The notes under the pieces are model-generated. The model worked only from the letters and a program-made list of their open reading frames with translations, was not told where the DNA came from and searched no databases. Below are positions 12,071-25,236 of a stretch of DNA of 64,000 bases, piece after piece. Position 1 is the first letter of the stretch. Each line of letters opens with the position of its first letter. The position numbers and the translations under genes are program-made. The DNA lies in NCBI RefSeq assembly GCF_932526225.1, contig NC_064041.1:5824046-5888045 (forward strand). The letters run 5' to 3'. The DNA is from Nematostella vectensis. Lineage: Eukaryota; Cnidaria; Anthozoa; Actiniaria; Edwardsiidae.

Positions 12071-12709
12071 ATGTCTCAATTTAACCTACCAACGGAATGG
12101 TTTGAAGTAACGAAGCCGTAAGTGATTGCATTCGAAAGGAAATGTACTGACTTTATGATGTTGACATGGCGTTCGCACAATTTAGACATGGCTTTGTTAT
12201 CAAATTGGTCGCGATAAGGCATGTCTAAGGTAAGCACCATGGAAGAGGGTTTATTTAAGGACACACAGTCAAAGTCAAATTGACTATTGTCAACCATCGT
12301 TACCATCCTCACTTATACTTAATGGGATTCCCTGGTGTACCTGCTCAGAGCTCATAAATTTTACTAGATTTATATGTGCGACCAGTTTTAGGAATTAGTC
12401 ACACAGCTCTAATTTTAGTTGCATAGGGGGGGCCGCATAGGGTCTTAATCAAATCAGTAGCACACACTTACACTGATTCCTAGATAACCTTGCAATGGAC
12501 TTGGAGCATGTTTACATATTTTGCAACTCATGTTATTGAAGTAGCATGAAGCGTGGTTTAATGGTGGGTAATGTGACCTGTTTAAGCCAATCTTAAAATT
12601 GTACTTCTATTTTAGTGATTCATCATCAAGCAAATATTCACCTTGAATAGAAAACACTGGGTAGCTTCAGATCCCCAATGGTTCTTATCGGTGAAACTAT
12701 TTTGTGTCA

Positions 12710-12786
<77 letters not shown>

Positions 12787-15700
12787 TTGTGACATCCTGC
12801 TAAGAAAAATCAGTTTTTTTATCCCATGCCAGATCAAATCCCATTCCCTGAGACTGGGCTTTTCTTACTCCTTTTATCAATACATACAGTTTTCCAGTCT
12901 TCATTCTTAATTTATGTAAGAAATGTGCTAAGGGTAAACAAATAATTATTTATACAGCTTGCAAGTCTTTCCTCCAAGGGGAATAAAGCCTTTTCTCGTG
13001 ATGAACTCATTCAAGCTATTGCCTATTACTCTGAGGCATTAGAGATTGAGCCCGATGATGAGGATGTACTGGGATGTAGGTCAGCAGTCTACACCAAGCT
13101 GGGCATGTTCAATGAAGCAAGGAAGGATGCAGACAGGCTTATAGCAAATGTGCCTGATAAGCCAAAGGTATCAGTCCCAATAAGAGGAAGTTTTACTGTT
13201 CAAAGTGTTTAAAAAATGAATCTAGAAATTATTTAAAAGGTTCAGGGCAGTGAAGTTTGGAGGTGAGCTGGAAAGTGCAAAAATAACAAGCACAAAAATA
13301 CATAACTCCCGTCTTCATCCCCACTCCCACACCCACCACAGGTAGCCCAGGCTCAGGGCGAGTGTAGGTTTATTACAGAGTTTGTATGAGCGTACAGAGA
13401 AAGATTCTCGCCGCTCAAAGGGCAAAACAGGGACAAATAGACGATTAAAAGGTATGGTTGGCAAGATAAATATGTGTGCTATGATTCTGCGAGGTTTATT
13501 TTGCCTTGCGAGTCTGGATTTTGAGAGGATCGGTGGATTTGTTGAGCACTTTGGAATTTGGCGGTTGTCAGAGTTTGCAACCTTGTCTATTTTATATACA
13601 GAAGGCGACAGGAAAAATTCGCAGCGGCTTAAACAGCTTAAAATGGCAAATAATGGCGGGTTTGAGTAGCAGCAGCGTCAAGCTACTGTTTTATTTTCAA
13701 ATCAGCATATTTATTTCAATGAGATTTGTTCGCTCATACAAACTCTGTAATAAACCTACACTCGCCGTGAGCGTGGGCTACCTGTGCACCCACCTTCCGC
13801 CACCTTGACCATGCCCATCTCTTTTAGAAGTGAAGAAGTTTGCTTGAAAGGCCTAACCGGATGGCTAGATTACCTCATTGTTCTATTGTATTTCTGTTAA
13901 TATTGTTTTGCTTCCCATTGTTTTGTCTGTGGTGCATCAATCCAATAAGGTGAAATCTTCACTGATATATTCTACTGTACATGACCCATCTCTTTGAGGA
14001 CACTTAGACAACTCCCACAGTCTCAACCACAACCACCTATCTTGACCACATGTATCTCCAACAATCTTAAAAATTCAGACTTTCAGGCTTTATATATAAA
14101 TTGTGTTTATTCTGGTGTGATTCCATCAATCTTGTTCCAGGGATACTTTCTCCAAGCTGCCGCTCTACAAAACCTTGGTAACCATAGCAGCGCATTACTT
14201 GCATACCTGAAAACATATGAGTTAGACACCAATCACCCTTTAGAGATTGTGCTGAACATTGTTCAGGCTGCAGGGTGTTTATGTCAGATGACGGAAGATG
14301 ATGAGATCAACCTATCAGAGACAGGTACTCCATGTTTGCCATATTTGCAAATCAAGTCCAAAAAGTTCGCATATTGCTGAGTGCAAAAATAAATTTTGTC
14401 ATATAATCTCTTGAGATTGCTTTTTATTATTTTTTTTTGTCATCTGCATACGGCAGTTCACCATTTCCATAACTTTTTTTTAGAACAAGAGGAGAGTAAG
14501 AAGTTCCAAATTCTTGTTCAAATTGGAAAACGCCTCTTCACAAGCAATTCGTACGACATGTGCATTTCTGTTCTGGGGACTGCCCTGAAGGCTCACCACA
14601 ACATCACAAACCAAACTGACCTGTTTGGTCAAAACACCCCAAGCAGTGATGCTACTTCAACTGAGCACAGAAACACAACTGGAGCTATCAGCAAAGATAC
14701 CACACCCAACTACCCTAGCAACCAATTCCCAGCCATGTACCTAACTACTGGTTTCCATGGAGATGATCACGGGTCTAATTGGGGCACTAATGATCAGCTA
14801 CCATTTGATGAATCGCTTGTTTTGATGTCTGCATTATTGACCATTGCACAGGCTCACGTTTCGATGAGACAGTATCCACAGGCGATGGTGTTTACCAAGA
14901 AATGCATGGAGCATGCAATTATTTGCGATATTAAGGAGTATGAATTAAAATCTTACGTTAAGCTTGCAAATATCTCACAGAGACTTGGCGACTACTTAGA
15001 GGCCATTTCTTACAATGCAAAATTCCTAGCTATTGGACGAGACATTTCAATGTTGACTGAGTTCCCACAAGAGCTTGCACATGTTTGGAACCACGACGAG
15101 GAGAGAAAGGCATTGTGGAACCTTTCTCTTGCTTACAAGTGTCTCGGGGACTATGAAAAGGCCTTGGGGTACGCCAATGAGTATATTGAGGTGGTGAAGT
15201 GTGTAGATGAAGAAAACTTGATTGAAGCATACGCTAACCTTGGGATGCTCCAGATTGCGCTTGGAGGTCACGATAAGGCACTTGACTCGCACAGCATGGA
15301 GCTAAGGATCGCTAAGAAGTTCGCTAATAAAACTGCGATGGCTTATGCCTATGGGAACATTGCTAATGTACATGCTGAGTCAGGAAACTTCGCTCAGGCT
15401 GAGGTGAACCATGAGCAGCATCTCAAACTTGCAAAGAACCTTAACGATAGAGTGTGTGAGTTGGTGTCTATCAAGCAATTTGGGGATATGCACAGATTAA
15501 AGTGTGATTACAGCAAAGCTTTGGATTACTACGAGACACACCTGAGCCTGGCTAAAGTTAATGGGCTAGAGGACACGCAGTGTACAGCTTACAGGCTGAT
15601 AGGGCAATGTTACTGGTGCCTTAACCAGCTGAACCATTCACAGCATTACTACGAGAGGTGTCTTGAGCTCTCATGCCAACTAGGAAACAAGGAGGATGGT

Positions 15701-18700
15701 CTAGAGGCGAGGCACTCGCTGGCAAGGATTATGAAATCTTTGCGACAGTACGAGAAATCACGGCAGTATTTTAACGATGTGATACCAGTACTAGAGCACA
15801 GATTGCATCTGAAACAAGGCAAGGACTTAGTTCTACATGACGCACTAGCGATCAAATTACAGCAGTGTTACAACGAGCTCCAAGAAGTACTCGCAGAGAT
15901 AGAACAGTTTGATCAAGCTCTGGAATTAAGTGAGCATTGTAAGGCGCGGCTGTTGGTCAATATTCTACGCCATAAAAGCATTATAACTGGACGACAAAGA
16001 GTTCCTGAACTTTCTCCACACACGGCTGAAGAAATCATCCGAATTGTCAACAGCCAGCAAGCGCATGTCATTGTGTACTCTGTTGTCGATAGTGGATTCA
16101 TGGGCTGGCTTCTCTCCCCCGGTAAAGGGATGACCAAGTTCCACAGATACAAGAATTGTGAACACAAGGATCTTGACGAGAGGATCAAGGGATGCATCGA
16201 GGAAATCCATGGGGATCACACCACGACATACAAATGTGACCACAGAGCTCTTCCTAATGCAGCCCGCTTAGAGGGCAAACGAGACTCGAAGGTGTACAAA
16301 ACGCAACTTGGTGTCACCACTGATTTTAAGGGGACGGAGGAGGAAAACAAAAGCGAATCAACGGTGTTCCAACACCAACACGAAAACACCACTGCTCCAA
16401 TGAAAGAAGAGGCCGAGCATGCAACACAGAGCTCTTGCTTCATGTGTACATTTACACGAGACAACTTCTCACCGCTGCAGAAACTCTACCAGATACTGAT
16501 CTTGCCTTTCGAGGAATTTCTCACAGAAGGAGACAAGTTAGTGGTGGTACCAGATGGGGTACTTAGCATGGTGCCTTTCCCTTCCCTGCAATCGACACAA
16601 GGACGGCACCTTTACGAGACACTCCATGTGTCAATCTTACCCTGTATTCGAGTAATCTCCCTGGCAACCCGTAAACACCAACCTGACTCATCAGGAGACA
16701 TTCTTGTTGCAGGGAATGCTACCATACCCAATGTTACCCTTGACCAGGAAACATGGTGCTCGTCCAGGAAGTCAGAGCTGGCCGAGGAAGAACTGAACTC
16801 TGTGTCAACCCTCCTTGGGACCACGCCCATCACTGGGGTACATGCCACAAAAGAGTGTGTTCTGGAAGCACTGGGCCCATCCTCGGTTGTGCACCTCACT
16901 GCGTTCGGAAGCTGGCAAAGAGGATGTCTTGCATTTGCTCCTAATCCCTTCTCTATGGGTGAGGTGGCACAGGAAGATGCTTATTTATTGACGCTAGCTG
17001 ATTTGGCGGCGATTGATATGCAAGCCAAGGTAACTCCACCTTTCTTTTTTTGCGTTTGCTTTGCGTCTTTTAAAAAGCGTTGTCAGTGAAAACGGCGAAT
17101 GGCATTTCTACGACCGAAAGGTGCTCATATGGGCCGCTAATTATTTGTAAGAACAAAAGGAAATGAATAAGCTCCAGCGATGCCATAACCAAACTGTACA
17201 TTAATGACCTTAAATGAGTAATCGTACGATTTATACATATTTTTTTCTACATTCGGAAAAAAATATTTCGACATCCATGGTTCCTTTCCATGGTTTCCTA
17301 AAACGGCCATTTTTCATTTGCAATTCGCCATCTGACCTGACAACGTTTTCTGAGCTAGCTGTATACTTTGCTGGTCTTAGATTAAGGTCAGTTTGCACGT
17401 TATCTCTAAAGGCTGATGACGATGCATACCAATGGTGACGATGACAATGTTTTTGTTGATGGATTAATTTTGATTTCTACTCTAAATTAACACTATAAAT
17501 GATTTATGGGTCCCGAGGGCGTCCGTTATATTGAGAGCCCACTATGAATAAACACATCTTTTTCCCGAGTGTGTCCGCTATATGGAGGTTCCGCTAAATA
17601 TTAGAAGCTACGGACACAGCTTTCTGTCCCGAGTGTGTCCGGGATATGGAGGTTTCGCTAAATATTAGAAGATACGGACACACCTTTCAGTCCCAAGTGT
17701 ATCCGTTATATGGAGGTTTTCGCTAAAACTTAGACGCCACGGACGCATATTTCATTTCCGAGGGTGTCCGCTATATGGAGGTCCCGCTGAATTACCATGC
17801 CCTTGTCTGACAGGTTGTGGTCCTGAGTAGCTGTTGTAGTTGCAGCCACAAGTTCTGTTACCTGAAGCAAGCATCCTTCACGCTAGCCACCGCACTTCTC
17901 GCGGCTGGTGCAGTCTCGGTCGTCATGCCACTATGGTCCTTGCCTCAGCCTGTGCTTCTCAAGCTATACTATTACTTTTACACGGCGCTAGAGATGGTAA
18001 GACATCAAGTAGCCCCTGCCAACAGCCATTTTGTCGCCCAATGGCAAAATAACAAATGTTTAAAATAATCCATTTCCATCGGCCGATTTGGGGAAGCTTT
18101 ATTGATGCTTTTGATTGAATTTGTTTAATGAAGGATAAAGCTTTGTTTTTAGCTGGGTTATTTTGACATCTCTTTACATAATTTATCTTACAAAATAAAA
18201 TAAAAATAGCAAAAAGACGAGGGCACTTAAATCATGGTGATGCCTATTGCGGTACAAAAAAAAATGAAAATTACTGGCGATGGCGATAATTAGATGCTGG
18301 TTATAATAATGAGGGGTCATGATGATGGTTATGTCCATGATGATATTAATTGTTTTTTAATAATTATGCAGGTGATGGCGATATAAATTTTGACTTTGAT
18401 TATGTTAGTAAATGGTGATGACATGTTGGTGATTTTATGAGATGATTATGAAAATTGTGATGTGTTGATGATGATAACGACGGTGATGATAATGTTGAAC
18501 ATGAGCAGTCAAAGGTGGTGTTTTCCGTTGTTTTGGTGACTTTGGAGGTGGCATGTGAAGATGGTGATATCAATGTTAATAATGGTAAAGACTTCGGGTT
18601 ATCACTGGTAATAATTATGAAATTGTTATGTGAAGGGCAAGATATTTGTCGAAGTATGATGATGATGAAGGTGGTGATGATGATGGTGCTTTTGTTTTAC

Positions 18701-21700
18701 GAAGGGCAAGACCGTTGTAGAAGCACTTAGGGATTCTTTACAGCGTGTCAAGGCTAAAAACTCGGACCCAGCGTCCTGGGCCTCACATATCGTACTCGGC
18801 AATGACACCACAGTGAACCTTCAGCAACTACGGCATAAACTCTACGACAAAACTTTAGACACTCACGTCCACCGCGTGGCAACCGAGCGCTTTGGCCTTA
18901 GTAACGACCTTAGCAACCAAGAGACAAATACAGGTGATTCCGTGAAATTTTAGTAGATTACCACGGTACCATATTTATCTATGTAAATTGAATGCATATA
19001 ATCCAGGGGCGGCTCAGGATTTCCAAATGGGGGGGGGGGGGGGGGGGGGGCTGGATGATGGCCGTATAGAGAGACGGCTTATAACTGATCCAGTGGTTCT
19101 TGGTAGGTCAGACATAGATCTAACATACTTCACGATGAATTCGATTTGTTGCGTAAGCAAAGTCAAGCAGGCAAAGTCACATGGACAGTACCTCCCGTCC
19201 CTCAGACATTTATTTTATTCAAACAAAATGACGTTTTTTTCACAAAAAGGGGGTGGGTATCCACCCAGTCCCCCCTGTCCCCCCCCCTGTATTCGCCCCT
19301 GTAATCGTGTGTTTTTTGGTGTTAGAAAAAGATATCAGAACTTTTGTTACTCTTCCAGGGATATGTGATAAGCGTACACACTTCAAACTCATACTACACA
19401 CGCCAACTTGTCTTGTCTAGAGTCTAACCATCATTAGAATATCACTGACCTGTACGCTCTACGCTCTCAAAATGTTAAATTTTCATATTTTACTTTTTTT
19501 TATACCCAGTCCTCAGCGGACCAGACAAAATAAGGCGTTTCAGGAGTCTGTTGACGAGTCTGATGTTGCAGCACGTGACCCTACCACGTGTTCTTCCAGC
19601 CCTTCGAGACTTGGTAGGGGCAGCATTGCGCGTGAAAACGGGCGTCTTAGTTAAAAGCCAGCAGGCAAGCCGAACATTTTGGCTTATACAGTGTTTTAAT
19701 GTAAATCCCAAACAAGGCTGTTTCCTTTTTTATAATGTTGACAAAGAAGACTGCTCGTGCAATTTAAGCTTTTGAAAAACCAACTCTTACAAATTATTTC
19801 CAAATTGAACTCGAAGCCATATGATTACCTATACTAAACATTTGGCTACACCTATCCTTTCGGCTCCGTTTATAGCCGAAGTTGTTGTTGCGCAAATGCC
19901 AAGAATTCGAATCCATTTCTCGTCGTGGGATAAGGCGTAGTCAATCATTACAATGTGACCAATCAATTACTTGCTGTGTGCAGTCAATGGTTTATGACGC
20001 GACAGTGAAAACCTGAAAGCCATCAGATTGGTTTAAACGCTTGATTGACTAAGCAAACGACACAATGATTTTGGATTTGCCGAGGTCGCGCAACAATGAA
20101 TTTAGCCATAATCAGTTGGCCTATTTTCGTTGCGGCTTTTTCAATTTTCTATAACGTTTCTTTTATTTTTATTTTTTTATTTTTGTTATTTTTTATTTTT
20201 GTTTGTTTAGTAATATATTATACGCCATGCCAGGTTAGAAATATTGGGATGACGTTACATTCTATGATTTTCTGCAAGAATAAAACGGTATATCCAAATA
20301 TGCTTGTTCTCGTTTATTTTTTATTCTGTTCTTTGTTTTAGATAAAGCTTGCAAACAGTATGTTGTCAGCTTACGAAGAAGGTCAGCGGTTGGACAAATT
20401 GACCATGTGCGCGCAGCTGAGTTCAGAAGTGCTGGACGCCCCATACAGCCGTGATTTCCTCTTGGTCATAGGGTTCAACTTCCAGAAGGACGGCGCGCAC
20501 GATAGGGACCCCTTTGTGGTGTTTCCGCACTGGGACTACGACAGCACGATGGATGTAACAGCTCATATACTGGACGCCGTATGCCGTGAGTAGTATTTGT
20601 AAAAGACATCAGTAATATATATGTTGTGGTTGGAAATTCATTTTGGTTGGAATTTTTACCAACCAGTTGGAAATTTTTCAACTAGTTAGAAATTTCACAG
20701 CCATATCATATTTTTACTACTGCAAAATAATGACTAGCATGGTATGTATAGCCATGCACGGTTTTGCTAGTGACGTCACCATTATTATCGTCTTCATCAT
20801 AATTAACATTTTCAGCACCACCGTCAGAAACAACAACAACAACAAAATAAGTTCCAGAAAATATCCATACCCCCCCCATTGAGGGGATTGGAAATTCCAT
20901 GGGGGTGGGGTGCTCAAACGCCCAGGAATTTCCAGAGGGGAGGGGGTTCATACCTCCGACCCCCTCAATAGGGGGGGGGGGGGGGGGATGGATATTTTCT
21001 GTAACTACACATTCTGTTACTGCGATCACTAACGTAGTACCATCATAATAACTATCCTCATCACTTTTTACCATTGTTTTATTTAGTCATGTATGATGTG
21101 TCTGGCTTGTGCGGCCATAGCCTTGCTCGTATCCTGGGCTCCCTCACCGCCGCTGACATGGACAGGCTTAAAGAAATCGTAAGTAAAGATTCATGTGTGT
21201 TTTAATATGTACATTTTTTAGTGTAAAGTTTTAATGTTTAGATTAACAATGGTGCTACGCGCGCTCTCATTGGTTGGTTAGCGTACTGCGTACGCTCTCA
21301 TTGGTTGGTTAGCGTACTACGTGCGCTCTGATTGGTTGATGAGCAGGCCGTACATCCCCACTTTTTTATGAATTTCATACCTTTTTTCTTGACAAGCATG
21401 CATATGTTTAGTGATATGTGTTCCAGGTAAATACACAGGTATTATTGTTGCTTCTTAGGTAAGCATAACTACACGATACCCCGCCCGTATCGTGAAGACT
21501 AATGACTATGCCGTGCGCCCACTGTGGTACAACTCCGAGACTCAGCGGTTCATGACGTCATTAGGGTTTTATGACGTCGGCCAGTCACTGTTGTTCAACA
21601 AGAACGCCGCTAACCAATCCTTGCTGAAAGCAGCCCTGCAGATAATCAGCGGCTTGATAGGTAGCCCCCTCCTCGTTGATAACGAGTTCTCCACCAATCC

Positions 21701-24620
21701 CCCCTCTCTACAATATCAATATCAATACAATATATATACAATATCAATACATATTGATACAATATCAGTTACAATATACAATATTAGTTTAACTCATTTA
21801 TTTAATCGAACTTCAAAGAAAGCTTCTTCCTTTATTGTATTGTATTTCTCCATTGTATTGTATTCCTCCATTTCTCCATTTTCTCCATTAAGAACATTTC
21901 CCAATCTTCTCTGCATATCCTCCAGTTCATTACCAGCCCTTCTTCCATCCAACATATCTTTATAACTGTACCTTTTCACAATAAAACACCAAGTAGAGGT
22001 TGAATAATCTACAACGGACACTGGTTTTCAACTATGCCATTTTAAGCTTTACTGGGGACACCTTAGACTTCTGCTAGAAGAAGTCGTTAATAAATAGTCA
22101 AATACCATCAGTATCAGTCTACTAGTGGTCAACCTTACTTAGTTAACTCCATCACGTATCAGTCAACGTCTTGAGCTGCTTTCACATATCCTTATAGACT
22201 TAGGTTTTGCATACGTTCTCATACCGTATGCTGTAGACCAGACTGTAATAATATAGATTTAGGCACTGCCTAAAAGCGGAGCCAGCATTGAACACCTTTT
22301 GTATTGACTGATCAAAGGTACACCTAGCATGACAAATCATTATTATTTTTGCAGCCTACCCTGACATGGGACAGGCCCGTGTGCGGTCGTCATCACGAGA
22401 GGTGAGATCATGTCTGACAAATACCCGAAAATACTAAGCTCATTGATATTTGATATATCTTCGGCTTGGCCAGTCGTAGTGGAGAATCCAGGGGAGTCGA
22501 GGGGAGGGCGATGGAAGGGGGGGGGGGGGGGGGGGGTAAGAATCGCACTCCCTTGCGGCCTATGTGGCAAAGTGCTCATATTGACCTATGTTTGCACAAT
22601 ACTCATGCTTGCTATCACATACTATGGGCTTTTTATTAATCTATGTATCTTATATAATTAATTATATCGCTAAGCCTCAGTAACAAAATAAATTCCTAAA
22701 CAACAAGCAAAAGAATACTCTCCAGAAAGCAACTACAGTAAAAAAAAATACAGCACGGTCAATCATGGTGCAGTCATGGAGAAAAAGGATTTCCGGTTTA
22801 AAAAAAATACCCTCCGTTTTAGAAAATCACTTCCAATTAAAGTAAATTGAACCCAATTTAAGAAAAGAAAATCAAATTATAGAAAATTACATCGCATTCG
22901 AGAAAATAACACCAATTTAAGAAAAGCACACCATATCTGAGAAAATCACACCACACTATAACAAAACGCACCAAATCTTAGAAAACCACAATCTATCTGA
23001 AATCAAAATAGTTATTATCACCAACCCTGAGATGTTATGTTTCAGCTGTGCTCCGAGGACAGCAGGCGCGTAAAGTTGACGTCACTCTCCCCTCTCATAA
23101 CAGCGTCGAAACAGGTATGAGTATATAACAGTGGGTTGGGCTACCCTGGATCAAGGACGTAAGTGAGCTGGGCTACCCTGGACCAAGGACGTGTTAGTTA
23201 ATTAGCTTGCGAGAAATCTGTTTCTACGCGAACTTTAATAACTTGGAATATTTCGTCATATTTTTGCATGCAACAAAGTATTCTTTTGTTGTGGTTTTTG
23301 ACTAATGAAGTTCCCGTCTTTAGGCGATTTTTATTGACTTTGTTTCAAAGCTCGTGGAGATCACATTATTAGTTTTGCCTTGGCGATAGGGTGGGAAAGA
23401 TAAGGTGGGTTTACATGAATAGTTGAGCTCAAATGGGGGGTATTAGTGCTTATTTCAAAGGTGGGCTTGAAAGGGAAAGAGGGCTAAGTATAGAGCTAAG
23501 GTGTCAAGTTGACCACGGTCTGTGACAGGGATGTATACTTGGATGTTTACCAATTAAGTGCTTTCCTTTATTAACCGCTTATTGGTCGCACCAGGTTGTC
23601 ATGGGGACCCCGTGGATGTCCAAGCGGGCACCACCCGATGAAGCACAACTCAAGCTCAAGCTTGCGAGAGAGTAGGTCTCCATTAGCACATACAGTAAAA
23701 TCCCGCATGTAAGAACCTAGTTTCTTCAAGTTCGGCAAAACAGGTTCTTATATTTTCAATGGACTAACTCATCATATAAGAACCCTTTGATTTTTTTTTG
23801 GCTAAGTAGGTTCTTTTATTTTGGGTTATTAAAATCCAAAACTTCCGCCTATAGGTTCTTAAATCACTAGGTTCTTACACGCGGGTTTTTACTGTAGCTT
23901 AAACAGCCTCTGCCAGCCTCATTTTGTCATCCTAGCAGAGTACCAAGTGTAAAAAAGCATCCATCTCCATCGGCTGATTTGGGAAAGCCTATTTTCGTTT
24001 GAATTTGGTAAATAGAATATTGAACTTTGTTTTTATATAGTTATTTCGAGATTTTATCCCATCATTTGTCTTCCAATATTAAATTAAAGCAATAACAAAG
24101 GTGTGGCTGACAAGGGCTTTTGAATTGCAGGCGATTGATGATCCATCTAAACCACCGCCATCTTCGCTTGTCCTATCTTTTGATGATATAGCTGCTTTAA
24201 TTTCCCCCTTTATTACCTTTGGTGTGCTAGTTGGTACTCACTTGTCTGTGTTTCCTTAGACTTGAGGCCATCAAAAAAGACTTTCGTCGCGTTGTCACCA
24301 GTTCAAACTACTGGCACGCTCAACTTCTAAGGACACAGTCATCTATTGATCGAAGTCTGCCTGTGATTGGTCGAGAACCTAAAACCTTACAACCACGTGA
24401 CAACACAAGCCCACAAAGAAAGGTCAAAGTTGTCAGCGGACTCACCCCCTCGTGCAACCGAAGATTGGCAGAAGAAGAACCGAGTCTATCTATCGCCGAG
24501 TCACGTGATAGACGTAATGCAGTGTATAAGGTTTATGCCCAGCGGTACGACGAGATAACATTGCGCAAGCGCACTGAGATAAGAGACTTATTCATGTCAC
24601 ATGCCCAAGGACCGACCTGA
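12071..24620 (+). CDS. Large TPR-repeat protein with C-terminal CHAT (caspase-like) domain, TTC28-like
   Basis: Exons read: 12071-12117 (start, tentative), 12966-13167 (or from 12958), 14141-14324, 14484-17029, 17814-17996, 18705-18933, 19510-19664, 20342-20585, 21087-21178, 21459-21660, 22355-22401, 23046-23114, 23595-23675 and 24260-24620. To the TAG at 23673 this gives about 1,426 aa. The 2.5-kb exon holds a long array of tetratricopeptide repeats (protein-protein scaffold) and the start of a CHAT domain, which finishes in the next two exons. The CHAT nucleophile motif is kept (VVVLSSCC, Cys at 17832-17834). The histidine motif expected as VHxATHG reads VHLTAFG (Phe at 16904-16906), so the protease may be inactive. 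In TTC28-type proteins this architecture is linked to cytokinesis and midbody function. The link to the final exon (about 119 codons, stop 24618-24620) is unresolved because an in-frame TAG coincides with the preceding AG/GT donor. A possible polyA signal AATAAA lies at 24720. Confidence 0.85.
12713..12782. repeat. (TA)n microsatellite
   Basis: About 35 TA dinucleotides lie in the first intron of the TPR/CHAT gene, interrupted once. Confidence 0.95.
13337..13787. mobile_element. MITE with ~58-bp terminal inverted repeats
   Basis: The block starting CACAGGTAGCCCAGGCTCAG at about 13337 recurs as its reverse complement ending at about 13787, with few mismatches across about 58 bp (through TTATTACAGAGTTTGTATGAG). 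The element is 450 bp, intronic, and has no transposase. Confidence 0.8.
17500..17800. repeat. ~62-bp minisatellite
   Basis: Four to five diverged units share GTGTCCGCTATATGGAGG and GCTAAATATTAGAAG. They lie directly upstream of the CHAT exon acceptor at 17813. Confidence 0.85.
18200..18700. repeat. Degenerate GAT-rich repeat tract
   Basis: The tract is dominated by GATGAT/GGTGAT trinucleotides. It ends at the exon starting at 18705. An imperfect extra copy of that exon's beginning (GAAGGGCAAG...TTGTCGAAG) is embedded at about 18631. Confidence 0.7.
19009..19306. mobile_element. Non-autonomous hAT-like element with 5-bp TSD (copy 2)
   Basis: The element runs 19014-19301 and starts CAGGGGCGG. 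It ends TTCGCCCCTG. It is flanked by perfect direct repeats TAATC (19009-19013 and 19302-19306). It contains a poly-G run and no ORF, and lies in a TPR/CHAT intron. Confidence 0.8.
20852..21008. repeat. GC-rich inverted repeat element
   Basis: The left end AGTTCCAGAAAATATCCATA and right end (GGATGGATATTTTCTG followed by TAACT) are near-perfect reverse complements. The interior is G/C-rich (GGAATTTCC, poly-G). A related copy lies at about 6533-6735. It is probably a short foldback transposon. Confidence 0.65.
21241..21340. repeat. ~33-bp tandem repeat (three units)
   Basis: Three units of the type GCGCTCTCATTGGTTGGTTA, each followed by GCGTACT, lie shortly after the exon ending at 21178. Confidence 0.8.
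22740..23010. repeat. Diverged A-rich minisatellite
   Basis: Many degenerate units of about 20 bp with the core AGAAAATCACACCA lie directly upstream of the exon at 23046. Confidence 0.6.
23691..23896. mobile_element. Tc1/mariner-type MITE with TA target duplication
   Basis: The ends TACAGTAAAATCCCGCATGT and the corresponding reverse complement (GCGGGTTTTTACTGTA) are inverted. TA at both outer ends fits a TA target duplication. It lies 16 bp after the TAG/GT junction at the end of the penultimate TPR/CHAT exon. Confidence 0.75.
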
Positions 24621-25236
24621 CGTAAGCGGGAAATAGGTACTAGATATTAATACATGGATTCAGAATGTAAAATGATAAATTAACAGTGTGTGTTTCGAAT
24701 GTATTTTTATATATATAGTAATAAAACAAAGAGCAACATAGTGACTTGTTTTTTATCATTTTTAACAAAACAACAACAGAATGAAATAACAAACAAATGC
24801 TCCTTAGATGTCACGAAGGAATTTAAGAAATAGATTAACTTAATCTACTCTATAAAAAGCATCGAGAAGAAAAAATGGAAATATGATCTCATTTTTTGTC
24901 TCATTTTTACCCCCTTTGTTTAAAACATAAGCTCAAAACAACAGCAACAAACAGAAAGCAACAGGTAGACAGCTTCTATCAGATATTACAAGAGCTTAAG
25001 AGGTATCTGTTGTTAGTCTGTTTTTTTTGTAAATTCTGCTCGAAAATAGCCAGGAGTCAATGGGTTAAAAGCAACTAAACTGTGTGAGAATATAGCAATT
25101 CTATTAAAACATTGATTTGCGTCTAAATTAAATATTGTTTGACGAATGTGAGAAAAAAAAAACGAAACAAATTGAATTTGAAGATTCAGGGCAAAGCTCT
25201 TTACATCATTGATCACGTGTTTTCGAGTGCCCATGC
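24621..25236. other. Intergenic spacer between convergent TPR/CHAT and calumenin genes
   Basis: AT-rich sequence with a candidate AATAAA polyA signal at 24720-24725 for the plus-strand gene. I see no gene or clear repeat. Confidence 0.6.

Noticed and set aside
12076-12312. 78-aa minus-strand frame overlapping the TPR/CHAT start
   Set aside because: No splice or domain support; the overlapping plus-strand start exon and divergent promoter explain the region better.
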